DNA of 19,300 bases, taken from contig CADAUN010000008.1 of NCBI GenBank assembly GCA_902791085.1, forward strand, positions 1 to 19,300. Direction: 5' to 3'. This DNA is from an uncultured Erysipelotrichaceae bacterium. Its GTDB lineage: Bacteria; Bacillota_I; Bacilli_A; RFN20; CAG-826. Within the stretch, counting starts at the first letter, position 1; each line of letters opens with the position of its first letter. The translations under genes and the position numbers were made by a program. The notes under the pieces are model-generated. The model was not told where the DNA came from. It ran no database searches and saw nothing but the letters and a program-made list of their open reading frames with translations. Positions 6,784 to 14,443 of this stretch are shown piece after piece.

Positions 6784-7626
6784 ATGGACGAAGACAAAAC
6801 GATTCAAAGAAAACCATCCAAAGCCAAGAAAGTATGGAACATCATCTCTTGGGTTTTTATTGGGTGCCTTGCTGTTTTTGATGTGTTTTTAATGGTGATG
6901 AGAGTTAAGATGCCCTCTTCTTCGAGTGGCCTTTCTTTATTTAGACACCAGACTCGTATTGTTTTGACGAATTCTATGGAAGGCGATGATGAATTCTATA
7001 AGAGTCATCCCGAATACGAAATCCAAAAAATTCCTATGCATTCAGCGGTGAGGATTGAAGAAACCCCTAAAGATTTGGAAAAGCAAAGAACCTTCTTTCG
7101 TGCATTAAAGGAAGGAGACGTGATTACCTTTTATTGGTCTGTTTCCGCTCAAGCATCGGTTTATACTTCCGATGGTGACGTCATTACCATTACGCACCGC
7201 ATCCAATCTGTTACGGGAAGCGGAGATAATTTATCTTATGTATGTCAGGGTGACAACCGGGTTAACGCTTCAGGCGACATTGTGACTATTTCAACCCAAA
7301 CCGTTCCAGCCATGATGGTTGTTGGAAAGGTCACGTCCGTTTCTGTTCCCTATGGTTGGTTTTTGGTGAACATTGTGCAAAATCGTTATGTGATGGCAGC
7401 CCTCATTATTGTTCCTTGCCTTGCCGTTGTGGTTTATGAAAGTCACACCATTGTTCGCTTGGTAAAGCAAGATAAGAAAGAACAAGCGATGGCAGCGGCT
7501 AACAAAGAAGCGGAAGCGAAAGACGAAGAATTAGAGGAATTAAGGAAACGAATTGCCTCTTTAGAGCAAGAAAACAGCGATCCTGAGACGAATCAGCCAT
7601 CTTCCAAAGAAAATCATCAATCCTAA
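6784..7626 (+). CDS. sipW: SipW-type (S26B) signal peptidase with C-terminal coiled coil
   Basis: SipW-like enzymes are membrane signal peptidases of the archaeal/ER type that cut TasA-class precursors. Here 280 residues show an N-terminal membrane helix (about 17-37), the nucleophile box RIVLTNSMEGD with catalytic Ser64, a GDVITFYW strand (111-118), ITHRI with His138 where bacterial-type enzymes carry Lys, and QGDNR at 155-159, equivalent to the GDN box. A second membrane helix follows (about 202-220). The tail (226-264), rich in Lys, Glu and Ala, should form a cytoplasmic coiled coil; B. subtilis SipW, at about 190 residues, lacks a tail of this length. No clear ribosome site precedes the ATG. 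Its substrates are very probably the two TasA-like proteins just upstream. Confidence 0.9.
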   Translation: MDEDKTIQRKPSKAKKVWNIISWVFIGCLAVFDVFLMVMRVKMPSSSSGLSLFRHQTRIVLTNSMEGDDEFYKSHPEYEIQKIPMHSAVRIEETPKDLEKQRTFFRALKEGDVITFYWSVSAQASVYTSDGDVITITHRIQSVTGSGDNLSYVCQGDNRVNASGDIVTISTQTVPAMMVVGKVTSVSVPYGWFLVNIVQNRYVMAALIIVPCLAVVVYESHTIVRLVKQDKKEQAMAAANKEAEAKDEELEELRKRIASLEQENSDPETNQPSSKENHQS

Positions 7627-7651
7627 GCCGTTTTTGCGTGAGATGGCACTT

Positions 7652-7680
7652 TTGGTTTTTATCGATGCTTTTGCTATACT
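7652..7680 (+). promoter_or_regulatory. Promoter of the YhhN-like gene
   Basis: TTGGTT (7652-7657), a 17-base spacer ending in TGC, and TATACT (7675-7680) form a good sigma-A promoter with an extended -10 (TGCTATACT). The expected transcript start is 25-30 bases before the gene, whose ribosome site AAGGAG (7702-7707) is 7 bases from the ATG. Confidence 0.7.
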
Positions 7681-7714
7681 GATGATAACAATTGATTCTT
7701 TAAGGAGCCTTTAA

Positions 7715-8434
7715 ATGTTCTTTCCGTATTTGGAAGCGGAAGCACAGGGCAGTTTGATTCCCGGCAATGTCATTTCTTTCTCCGTTTATCTGACGCTGTT
7801 TTTATTGTGCAGCGCCGTTCAGCTTTTGGCGGCAGGATTAGAGAAAGAACGATTACGAAAAATCAGCAAACCGTTTTGCGTTTTCATCCTCTTTTTCGCC
7901 GCCGTAATGACGTTTCCAAGCCAATGGGCGTTATATTTAGGGCTGCTTTGCGGAATGCTTGGCGATATTTTTCTAATTTTTACCAACCGACAAACGTGTG
8001 TAGGGCTCGGCATATTCTTCTTTTTGCTGGAACACATTTTCTTGATTTCACAGTCGTGTTTTTCCTTCGGTGGTTCGATTTCTATGCCTTTATGGATTGG
8101 TTTAGCAACGATTGCCGCCGCTTTATATGTGGTCGTCGTTCTTATTGTCCAAAAGGTCTATGCGTTAAAAGGAGCGATGCTTTATGGCGGGTCTCTTTAT
8201 GCCGTCGCGCTTTCTATGGACTTGGTATTTCAGATCGTTGGCGTTTCGCTAGGGCAACTGCCATTTGTTTATGGCATCGTCGGTGGGACCTTTTTCCTTC
8301 TCTCAGATGGCATTTTGACTTACACGATGTTCAAACACAATTTCCGAAGGAGCGACCTTCCTATTATGGCAACGTATTTGATTGCTCAATTGCTTTATAC
8401 AACCGCCTTTTTTGCCTCTACATTAGGCTGGTAA
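7715..8434 (+). CDS. YhhN/TMEM86-family multi-pass membrane protein
   Basis: A 239-residue protein made almost entirely of hydrophobic helices; about eight are visible. Family marks are KPFCVFILFFA near the start of the core (residues 48-58), LLCGMLGDIFLIF with its conserved Gly-Asp, and the late block GGTFFLLSDGILTYTMF with a second conserved Asp. The animal relatives TMEM86A/B hydrolyse lysoplasmalogen vinyl-ether bonds; bacterial YhhN proteins are assumed to act on related ether lipids but are little studied. The two Asp-containing segments are the likely catalytic residues. It has its own promoter and ribosome site, and ends 5 bases from the stop of the convergent MarR gene. Whether that repressor controls it cannot be seen; no MarR-like operator was found at its promoter. 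Confidence 0.8.
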   Translation: MFFPYLEAEAQGSLIPGNVISFSVYLTLFLLCSAVQLLAAGLEKERLRKISKPFCVFILFFAAVMTFPSQWALYLGLLCGMLGDIFLIFTNRQTCVGLGIFFFLLEHIFLISQSCFSFGGSISMPLWIGLATIAAALYVVVVLIVQKVYALKGAMLYGGSLYAVALSMDLVFQIVGVSLGQLPFVYGIVGGTFFLLSDGILTYTMFKHNFRRSDLPIMATYLIAQLLYTTAFFASTLGW

Positions 8435-8439
8435 CACCT

Positions 8440-8877
8440 TCATTTTGTTTCCAAAAGCATTTGGATGTCTCTCATGGCGGAAATCAACCTCACTTGGTTC
8501 TCTTCTGTCAAGGATCCTAATTCCTTTTGTAATGCCCTGTTTTGCGCCAAAGCAAGACTTTTTGCGTATTCCGTTCCTTTTATCGTAAGAGACAGATAGA
8601 AGATGCGTTTATCTTTTTGACTCCGTTTTCGCTGAATCATTCGAGTTTGCTCAAAATCTTTAAGAATATGACTCAGTTGACTTTTGTCGATGCCTAAGGT
8701 GTGCGAAATGGCCGAAGAAGTTGTTTCTTTTTTGGAAGCAATTTCTTCTAAAACACGGGATTGCGTTAAAGACAACGGAATGACAGTGGTGATATTTTCT
8801 TGCCGTTTTGAGAGTAAAGAAAGATAAAAAGAATCAAAGTCACGAATTTTATTGATGATGAATTGTTTTGCTGGCAT
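8440..8877 (-). CDS. MarR-family transcriptional regulator
   Basis: This 145-residue protein has the normal MarR length and layout. N- and C-terminal helices would form the dimer interface. Between them is a winged helix-turn-helix: LTQSRVLEEIA, then SSAISHTLGI, recognition helix DKSQLSHILKDFEQ (64-77) and wing KRSQKDKRIFYLSLT (84-98) with the family's D-(K)-R turn. AGGAG lies 6 bases before the ATG. MarR proteins usually repress transporter, lipid or stress genes and release DNA on ligand binding; the ligand is not predictable here. No Cys is present, so thiol-based oxidation sensing is unlikely. Two palindromic sites at its own promoter point to autorepression. The nearest divergent gene is nrdD, over 500 bases away. 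Confidence 0.9.
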   Translation of the reverse strand: MPAKQFIINKIRDFDSFYLSLLSKRQENITTVIPLSLTQSRVLEEIASKKETTSSAISHTLGIDKSQLSHILKDFEQTRMIQRKRSQKDKRIFYLSLTIKGTEYAKSLALAQNRALQKELGSLTEENQVRLISAMRDIQMLLETK

Positions 8878-8891
8878 GAATGACTCCTAAA

Positions 8892-8947
8892 TAGTTGATA
8901 AAATAAACTATATTAAAATTATATAATTTAGTTGAAATTATCAACAA
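8892..8947 (-). promoter_or_regulatory. MarR promoter with two operator-like inverted repeats
   Basis: On the minus strand a -10 TATAAT (8923-8918) lies 18 bases from TTGTTG (8947-8942), with an alternative -35 TTGATA at 15 bases. One site, GTTGA-AATTA-TCAAC (8931-8945), is a perfect inverted repeat over the -35. The other, TAGTT-N9-AACTA (8892-8910), begins where transcription should start. The overlapping ATAATTT/AAATTAT repeat (8923-8941) joins the -10 to the first site. GTTGATAA and TTATCAAC also pair across the whole region. This arrangement is typical of an autoregulated MarR gene. Confidence 0.65.
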
Positions 8948-9316
8948 CAATTGCAGAAAAAATAGATGTTAAGGCAAATTCAAACTGCAGGATCTTTGCG
9001 TCAGAAAACAAATGAAACAATCACCAAGAAAAGAATTGTGTTTTCGTTGCCTTTTTTTGAGCACAAAATAGGGGGTCAAATTTTGATTCAGTATAAAAAG
9101 AGAACGGTTGTCTTTTTCTTTTTTAATAAAGGGAAAAATGCTCAATTTTCAACAAGCGTAAAACTCCTTTTGATACATTTCGTATTTCTCTCGATTTGAC
9201 GGAAATTATTTGTTACCTATCCGCGAAAGTGCCGCAAGTATGATTTTTATAAAATAAAGATTTATTCGTTACTTTAAGATATTTTTTATACGCTGTATAA
9301 CGGTAAATGCATTCTA
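8948..9316. other. AT-rich intergenic region before nrdD, with a candidate promoter
   Basis: No gene is supported. The one open frame of size (8966-9199, plus) is low-complexity, rich in Phe and Lys, and has no ribosome site. A candidate nrdD promoter is TTTAAG (9273-9278), 17 bases, TATAAC (9296-9301). Its -10 overlaps the inverted repeat TTATAC-GCT-GTATAA (9286-9300). No match to the NrdR box was recognised. Confidence 0.4.
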
Positions 9317-9367
9317 CTTGAAACCCTTCTAGAAGGTCTTAGAATAGACGGGCGCTTTCAAGAAGGG
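9317..9367 (+). promoter_or_regulatory. Foldable 5' leader of nrdD with two competing stems
   Basis: Two 7-bp pairings are possible: CTTGAAA (9317-9323) with TTTCAAG (9356-9362), and CCCTTCT (9324-9330) with AGAAGGG (9361-9367). The order of the arms means they cannot form one nested stem; they are either alternatives or a pseudoknot. The short palindrome CCTTCTAGAAGG sits at 9325-9336. I do not recognise a known riboswitch class. Over 50 bases of unstructured leader follow before the nrdD start. Confidence 0.35.
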
Positions 9368-9419
9368 AGAAGTCCAATTTGTCGGTCTCTCTTTCCTATC
9401 TATTTTTGAGGATACAACC

Positions 9420-11732
9420 ATGATGTACTATGACGAAACTTTAGACGGCAACATGTCCGTTGATGAACCTAAGATTTGCGTAATGAAGCGATCGGGCGAA
9501 CGTGTTCCTTTTAATAAGGATAAAATCGTCCAAGCCATTAAGGGTGCTAACAATGAAGTTGGCATTGCCAGCGAACGATTAAGCGAAGAAGAAATTAACG
9601 TCATTGCTTATGGAATTTGGAAAGATGCGGTGAATGCGGGTCGCGATTTGTCCGTAGAAGAAATTCAGGATAAGGTTGAAGACGCTTTAATGGCGTCAGG
9701 CAAACATGTCGTCGCCCGTCTTTATATCACTTATCGATATAAGCACGCCGAAGTACGGAAGATGTCAGACATCGATCAAAAGATTGCCGGGGTTGTCGAA
9801 CGCGACAACGAAGAGGTGAAGCAAGAAAACTCCAACAAGAATCCGACCATCCTTTCCGTTCAACGCGACTACATGGCGGGCGAATGGTCTCGTTACTACA
9901 CCAATAAATATTTATTGCCTGATGATATCCTTCAAGCCCATAAAGAAGGCATCATTCATTTTCACGATGCTGACTATTTTGCGCAACATATGCACAATTG
10001 CGATTTGGTGAATTTGAATGATATGTTGCAAAATGGCACCTGCATTTCGGGAACCCATATTGACAAGCCTCATTCTTTCATCACGGCTTGTACCGTTGCT
10101 TCTCAAATCGTTGCCCAAGTCGCATCCAGCCAATATGGCGGACAAACGATCACCATGTCTCATCTTGCTCCGTTTGTCGATATTTCCCGTAAACGGATTG
10201 CCAAGCGGCTCCGCGAAGAATTTGAATCTGTTGGCATTGAAACTTCGAGCGACAAATTCCATGATTTAGTGGAATCTGAATTGCGAAAAGAAGTGGAATC
10301 TGGTTGCCAAACCATTCAATATCAATTGATTACGTTGCAATCCACCAACGGACAAGCTCCCTTTGTTACCGTTTTCTTGTATCTTCACGAAGTTCCAGAA
10401 GGACAAACGCGCGATGACCTTGCCTTGATTATCGAAATCATGTTGAAGCAACGGATTTTAGGGGTGAAAGACCGTACCGGCGCTTATATTACTCCGGCCT
10501 TCCCAAAACTCATCTACGTCTTGCAAGACGACAACATTAACCCGGGCACTCCTTATTTCTATTTAACGGAATTGGCTGCCAAATGCACGGCCAAGCGCAT
10601 GGTTCCTGACTATATCTCTGAAAAGAAGATGCAAGAATTGAAAGGCGATGTCTATCCTTGCATGGGTTGCCGTTCTTTCTTAACTCCTGATCGTTTCACT
10701 GATGCGGGCGTTGGAAATGTTGCAAACGCGAAGGACTTCGTTCCTGGAAAACACAAATACTATGGTCGTTTCAATCAAGGTGTTGTCACGATTAACTTAG
10801 TCGACGTCGCTTGCTCTTCTGGCAAAGATGAGGATTTGTTCTGGAAGATTATGAATGAACGCCTTGAACTTTGTCACCGTGCCTTACAAATCCGTCACAA
10901 TCGTTTGATGGGTACCCCGTCTGATGTTGCTCCGATTCTTTGGCAAGATGGCGCGTTAGCCCGTCTTGCACCGGGTGAAACCATTGATAAGCTTCTGTTC
11001 CATGGTTATTCCACGATTTCTTTGGGCTACGCAGGATTAGCTGAATGTGTCTATTACATGAAAGGCATTTCTCATACTTCGGGCGAAGGAGAAGAATTCG
11101 GGTTAAAAGTCATGCAATTAATGAATGACAAATGCCAAGAATGGAAGAAAGCAGAAGATATTGATTATTCTGTTTATGGCACCCCGCTTGAATCGACGAC
11201 TTACAAATTTGCCAAATGTTTGCAAAAACGTTTTGGCATTATTCCTAACGTCACTGATCATAACTACATCACAAACTCTTATCACGTGAACGTTCGCGAA
11301 GAAATTGACGCGTTCGATAAATTAACGGAGGAAGCAAAATTCCAACGTTTGTCTCCTGGCGGCGCGGTTTCTTATGTCGAAGTGCCGAATATGCAGAACA
11401 ACATTCCTGCCGTTCTTGCCATCATGAAGCATATCTATAACACCATTTTGTACGCTGAATTGAATACCAAAAGTGACTATTGCGATGTTTGCGGATATAA
11501 CGGCGAAATCAAAATCGTAAAAGATGATACCGGCAAATTGGTTTGGGAGTGCCCTAATTGCGGGAACCGTGACCAAAACAAGATGCATGTTGCTCGCCGC
11601 ACCTGCGGTTATATTGGCACCCAATATTGGAATCAAGGACGCACGCAAGAAATTCAGGATCGAGTCTTGCATCTCTCCGTGGGAACTTGTGACGTTGAAG
11701 CGGAAAAGCAAGAACAAGCGGACAAGCATTAA
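9420..11732 (+). CDS. nrdD: Anaerobic (class III) ribonucleoside-triphosphate reductase
   Basis: NrdD reduces ribonucleoside triphosphates to deoxy forms without oxygen, using a glycyl radical installed by NrdG. The 770-residue length is typical. The N-terminus (about 20-113) is an ATP-cone allosteric domain: CVMKRSGERVPFNKDKIVQA and later ARLYITYRYKHAEVR. The large barrel carries family stretches such as HFHDADYFAQHMHNCDLVNL, GTCISGTHIDKPHSF and VVTINLVDVACSSG. Near the C-terminus four Cys in CDVCGY and CPNCGN form the zinc site, and RRTCGYIG places the radical on Gly730. GAGG precedes the ATG; a second ATG follows one codon on. nrdG comes next, after 30 bases. Its presence indicates anaerobic growth. 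Confidence 0.97.
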   Translation: MMYYDETLDGNMSVDEPKICVMKRSGERVPFNKDKIVQAIKGANNEVGIASERLSEEEINVIAYGIWKDAVNAGRDLSVEEIQDKVEDALMASGKHVVARLYITYRYKHAEVRKMSDIDQKIAGVVERDNEEVKQENSNKNPTILSVQRDYMAGEWSRYYTNKYLLPDDILQAHKEGIIHFHDADYFAQHMHNCDLVNLNDMLQNGTCISGTHIDKPHSFITACTVASQIVAQVASSQYGGQTITMSHLAPFVDISRKRIAKRLREEFESVGIETSSDKFHDLVESELRKEVESGCQTIQYQLITLQSTNGQAPFVTVFLYLHEVPEGQTRDDLALIIEIMLKQRILGVKDRTGAYITPAFPKLIYVLQDDNINPGTPYFYLTELAAKCTAKRMVPDYISEKKMQELKGDVYPCMGCRSFLTPDRFTDAGVGNVANAKDFVPGKHKYYGRFNQGVVTINLVDVACSSGKDEDLFWKIMNERLELCHRALQIRHNRLMGTPSDVAPILWQDGALARLAPGETIDKLLFHGYSTISLGYAGLAECVYYMKGISHTSGEGEEFGLKVMQLMNDKCQEWKKAEDIDYSVYGTPLESTTYKFAKCLQKRFGIIPNVTDHNYITNSYHVNVREEIDAFDKLTEEAKFQRLSPGGAVSYVEVPNMQNNIPAVLAIMKHIYNTILYAELNTKSDYCDVCGYNGEIKIVKDDTGKLVWECPNCGNRDQNKMHVARRTCGYIGTQYWNQGRTQEIQDRVLHLSVGTCDVEAEKQEQADKH

Positions 11733-11750
11733 GCTTGCCGCTTTCTCCTT
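11716..11750 (+). terminator. Hairpin across the nrdD stop codon (possible attenuator)
   Basis: Arms 11716-11727 (AAGCGGACAAGC) and 11733-11743 (GCTTGCCGCTT) pair with one bulged A and a 5-base ATTAA loop that contains part of the stop codon. TTCTCCTTTTTG follows. The U-tract is interrupted, so the structure may weaken rather than end transcription, giving less nrdG than nrdD. Confidence 0.4.
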
Positions 11751-11762
11751 TTTGAGGTGAAT

Positions 11763-12290
11763 ATGCGTTACGGACAAATTCTTTTAGCAGACAGCGCTAA
11801 TGGCATTGGCATTCGTGTTTCTTTATTTGTTTCCGGTTGCACCAATCATTGTCCTGGTTGTTTCCAGCCCGAAACTTGGGACTTTTCTTTTGGAAAGCCT
11901 TTCACCGAAGAAACGGAAGAGCATCTTTTGAATGAATGTGCGAAACCCTATTATGACGGCATGACCATTCTAGGAGGAGAGCCTTTTGAATTGGCCAATC
12001 AAGAAGGGTTAATTTCCTTAATACGGAAATTCAAACAACGTTTTCCAAACAAAACCCTTTGGATGTATAGCGGCTTTACTTATGATCAAGATTTGGTGCC
12101 AGGCGGTTGCCGTTATGGGCCTTATACGGACGAAATATTGGACTCGATTGATGTATTGGTAGATGGGCGTTTTATTTTAGCGGAGCGGAACATCTCGCTT
12201 CGTTTCAAAGGGTCGAATAATCAACGCGTGATCGACATGAAGGCCACACGCGCAAAAGGGGAAGTGGTCTTAACACCATGGAACGATTAA
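11763..12290 (+). CDS. nrdG: Anaerobic ribonucleotide reductase activating protein (radical SAM)
   Basis: NrdG uses S-adenosylmethionine and a [4Fe-4S] cluster to generate the glycyl radical on NrdD. The 175-residue length is normal. The cluster motif CTNHCPGC (Cys26, Cys30, Cys33) has the Cx3Cx2C spacing, and ILGGEPF (70-76) is the SAM-binding GGE motif. Other family parts are TLWMYSGFTYD and VDGRFI. The start is taken at ATG 11763 because GAGGTG precedes it; GTG 11757, two codons earlier, lies inside that ribosome site. It sits 30 bases after nrdD in the usual nrdD-nrdG order. A terminator overlaps its stop, so it ends the operon. Confidence 0.96.
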   Translation: MRYGQILLADSANGIGIRVSLFVSGCTNHCPGCFQPETWDFSFGKPFTEETEEHLLNECAKPYYDGMTILGGEPFELANQEGLISLIRKFKQRFPNKTLWMYSGFTYDQDLVPGGCRYGPYTDEILDSIDVLVDGRFILAERNISLRFKGSNNQRVIDMKATRAKGEVVLTPWND

Positions 12291-12311
12291 GAGGGTGTTT
12301 CCCCTCTTTTT
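12289..12311 (+). terminator. Intrinsic terminator of nrdDG
   Basis: AAGAGGG (12289-12295) pairs with CCCTCTT (12302-12308) around a 6-base loop, and further T residues follow. The 5' arm uses the last two bases of the nrdG stop codon. Confidence 0.8.
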
Positions 12312-12390
12312 AAGCAAATGATAAAACCCTTTTTGAGTATCAGAAAAAATAACTTAGATTTGATCATAATATGGGTCAGAAATTGATTTT

Positions 12391-12411
12391 ACCCCCTTCC
12401 TTCTTGGGGGT
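12391..12411 (+). other. C5/G5 hairpin before the GGDEF-EAL-like gene
   Basis: ACCCCC (12391-12396) pairs with GGGGGT (12406-12411) around a 9-base pyrimidine loop. It ends 27 bases before the chosen start and has no U-tail, so it is not a terminator. It could affect translation or messenger stability. I saw no match to the c-di-GMP riboswitch consensus in the 120-base leader. Confidence 0.3.
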
Positions 12412-12438
12412 GTGAAATGCCATAATATGAAAGGTCAT

Positions 12439-14394
12439 ATGGATTATTCTGAATACAACATTGCTTTTAATGTTTGTGCAGGGATGATTAGCATCGGACT
12501 GCTTTTTATTCACTATACTCGTAAAGAACTTCACGGTCCCAGCCACCACACGATGGCGGCTTTGCTTTCGACGATGGCCGTTTCGTCTTTTCTTTACATG
12601 GTTCTTTATATTTTTGAAGGAATTTCAAACCCTTATGGCAATCCGAATACAGCTCGTTTTTTCATCGCTTTAACTCTATTGCATCATAACAGCATCCCTT
12701 TTCTTTTCATGCTCTATGTTTTCTTTTTAACGGGGCAAAGTTACCGCCCCCATAATAAGCTTCTTTTTGTTTTATCCAATATCTCTCTCACCATTCCTTT
12801 GTTAGCAAGCTACGCTCTTGTCATTACAAACCTTTTTAATGGTTACGTGACCACAATCGATGCGAATGGTGTCCTTACGATAAATGCCGGCCGTTATTGG
12901 CTCATGGCGTTTGCCCTCATTTATATCCTTTATAGTGTTTATTTGGTCTCTCGCTTCCATAAGGCATTAAGAACGCCGCAATTTGTTGCCGTGATTATTA
13001 CCTGCGGCATTGAGGCGATGATGTTAATCTTTCAACAGACATTTTTAGATGGTCTAAGCATGGATATCTTTGCTCTGGCCTTTGGCTGTGCTGGAATTAT
13101 GTTTACTTCAGAAGACCGCCTTGCTGTGCAAGATACGACGACAAGCGCTTTTAATCGCGATGCTTTTTATTTTCACACCCGTTCTAGCTTATACGCCAAA
13201 AATGACTTTCGCATGATCGTCGTCAAATTGGCTAATTACAACGAATGCGCTTCTTTGGTGGGCAGCGAAAAAATCGACGATGCTGTGGCAAAGATAGTGG
13301 AAGAAATTCGTGGCGCGATGATTCCGCGTTTGGAATACTTTCTTTATCGCCCAGACATTTTGATCATTAATTCCTATTCTTCAAAAGATGAAGACCATCA
13401 TGCGGTTTTGCGTACCCTAGAATCTGTGCTTCAACGGGATTATGACATTGGGAATCTTGCGATTTCTTTTGCGGCAGAAGTGTCTTATGTTCATGTCCCT
13501 AGAGACGTCAAAGATATGCAAAACATCATTCGTTTGATTGAATTGCCACCCAATCTTGGCGACAAGCGTTATGCCTTGGTTCACGACGAACGATTAAAAG
13601 AAAACGAACGGAGAAGCCATATTGCCGACGCATTGTTGCAAGGCGTTCAAAATCATTCTTTTGAAGTTTATTATTTACCGATTTATGACGTTAAAAAAGA
13701 TGGCGTTGCTGGATGTGAGGCCTTAGTCCGTTTGACTGATCCCGAGCTTGGAGCGATCGGTCCCTCTGAATTCATTCCGGTTGCTGAGCAAATCGGCGTC
13801 ATTACCAAAATTGGCCGCATTGTGTTTGAACAAGTCTGCAAAGATTTTCATCAATATGATTTTTTGCGATACGGCGTTGACCGCGTCTTAGTGAATCTCT
13901 CCTTGCGTCAGTTTTTAGAGCCTGATCTTCCAGCCGTTTTAAACCGAGATATGTTTACTTATCATTTAAGCGCGGAAAACATCGCGTTTACCATTAATGG
14001 CAAAGAAAACGATTTGTTCCGTTCTCCGAGCTTGTATCCGGCGGCAGAAGGTATATCTAAGTTAGGCATTTCTTTTGCCATTAGCCATTATGGATTCGGA
14101 GGGCAGACGTTCTTAACGGAGAATTCCCCATTTGATGTTCGCTTTATTTTGATTGATCGCACGACGATTGCCCAAGCGAGAGCAACACAACGTGGCGATG
14201 CTTATTTGCGAGCATTGTTAGATTTGGCCAATCATTATGGCTTGACTGCCGTTGCGGAAGGGATTGAAACCGATACGTCTCTCGCTCAGCTAAAGAGCAT
14301 GAATGTTCGTTATTTGATGGGTTATTATTATGCCCATCCGATGCCGGTCAAGGATTTTATCGCTTATTGCTCTTCGCATCCGCGCCGCCATTAA
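12439..14394 (+). CDS. Membrane protein with degenerate GGDEF and degenerate EAL domains
   Basis: Residues are numbered from GTG 12412; the chosen start is Met10 (ATG 12439, AAAGG 4 bases before it), with ATG 12427 another option. Seven or so membrane helices (about 18-235) form the sensor. A GGDEF-like domain (about 240-390) begins DTTTSAFNRDAF, but where RxGGDEF is expected it reads YRPDILII. The EAL domain (about 400-655) keeps GCEALVRL (Glu436), VNLS (Asn495) and VAEGIET (Glu616, Glu619). It loses the metal Glu of the ExTE motif (Thr527), both Asp of DDFG (Ser558, His559: ISHYGFG) and the Lys before IDR (Leu580). Neither domain should make or cut c-di-GMP. It may be a receptor or scaffold. 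A terminator separates it from nrdG, so it is transcribed separately. Confidence 0.85.
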   Translation: MDYSEYNIAFNVCAGMISIGLLFIHYTRKELHGPSHHTMAALLSTMAVSSFLYMVLYIFEGISNPYGNPNTARFFIALTLLHHNSIPFLFMLYVFFLTGQSYRPHNKLLFVLSNISLTIPLLASYALVITNLFNGYVTTIDANGVLTINAGRYWLMAFALIYILYSVYLVSRFHKALRTPQFVAVIITCGIEAMMLIFQQTFLDGLSMDIFALAFGCAGIMFTSEDRLAVQDTTTSAFNRDAFYFHTRSSLYAKNDFRMIVVKLANYNECASLVGSEKIDDAVAKIVEEIRGAMIPRLEYFLYRPDILIINSYSSKDEDHHAVLRTLESVLQRDYDIGNLAISFAAEVSYVHVPRDVKDMQNIIRLIELPPNLGDKRYALVHDERLKENERRSHIADALLQGVQNHSFEVYYLPIYDVKKDGVAGCEALVRLTDPELGAIGPSEFIPVAEQIGVITKIGRIVFEQVCKDFHQYDFLRYGVDRVLVNLSLRQFLEPDLPAVLNRDMFTYHLSAENIAFTINGKENDLFRSPSLYPAAEGISKLGISFAISHYGFGGQTFLTENSPFDVRFILIDRTTIAQARATQRGDAYLRALLDLANHYGLTAVAEGIETDTSLAQLKSMNVRYLMGYYYAHPMPVKDFIAYCSSHPRRH

Positions 14395-14443
14395 GAAAGC
14401 ATATTCGTTGTCTTTTTCTCGTCGCTAAGCCATGCTATAGACG

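Noticed and set aside
7807..8520. A 237-residue plus-strand reading overlapping the YhhN-like gene
   Set aside because: It is a shadow frame rich in Arg, Cys and Trp, without a ribosome site, that runs on into the antisense of the MarR gene.
8966..9199. A 77-residue plus-strand reading between the MarR gene and nrdD
   Set aside because: It is low-complexity and Phe/Lys-rich, has no ribosome site, no recognisable domain and lies in AT-rich intergenic sequence.
12300..12438. Possible c-di-GMP riboswitch before the GGDEF-EAL-like gene
   Set aside because: The leader is only about 120 bases, and I could not find the conserved c-di-GMP aptamer core; only a simple C5/G5 hairpin is present.
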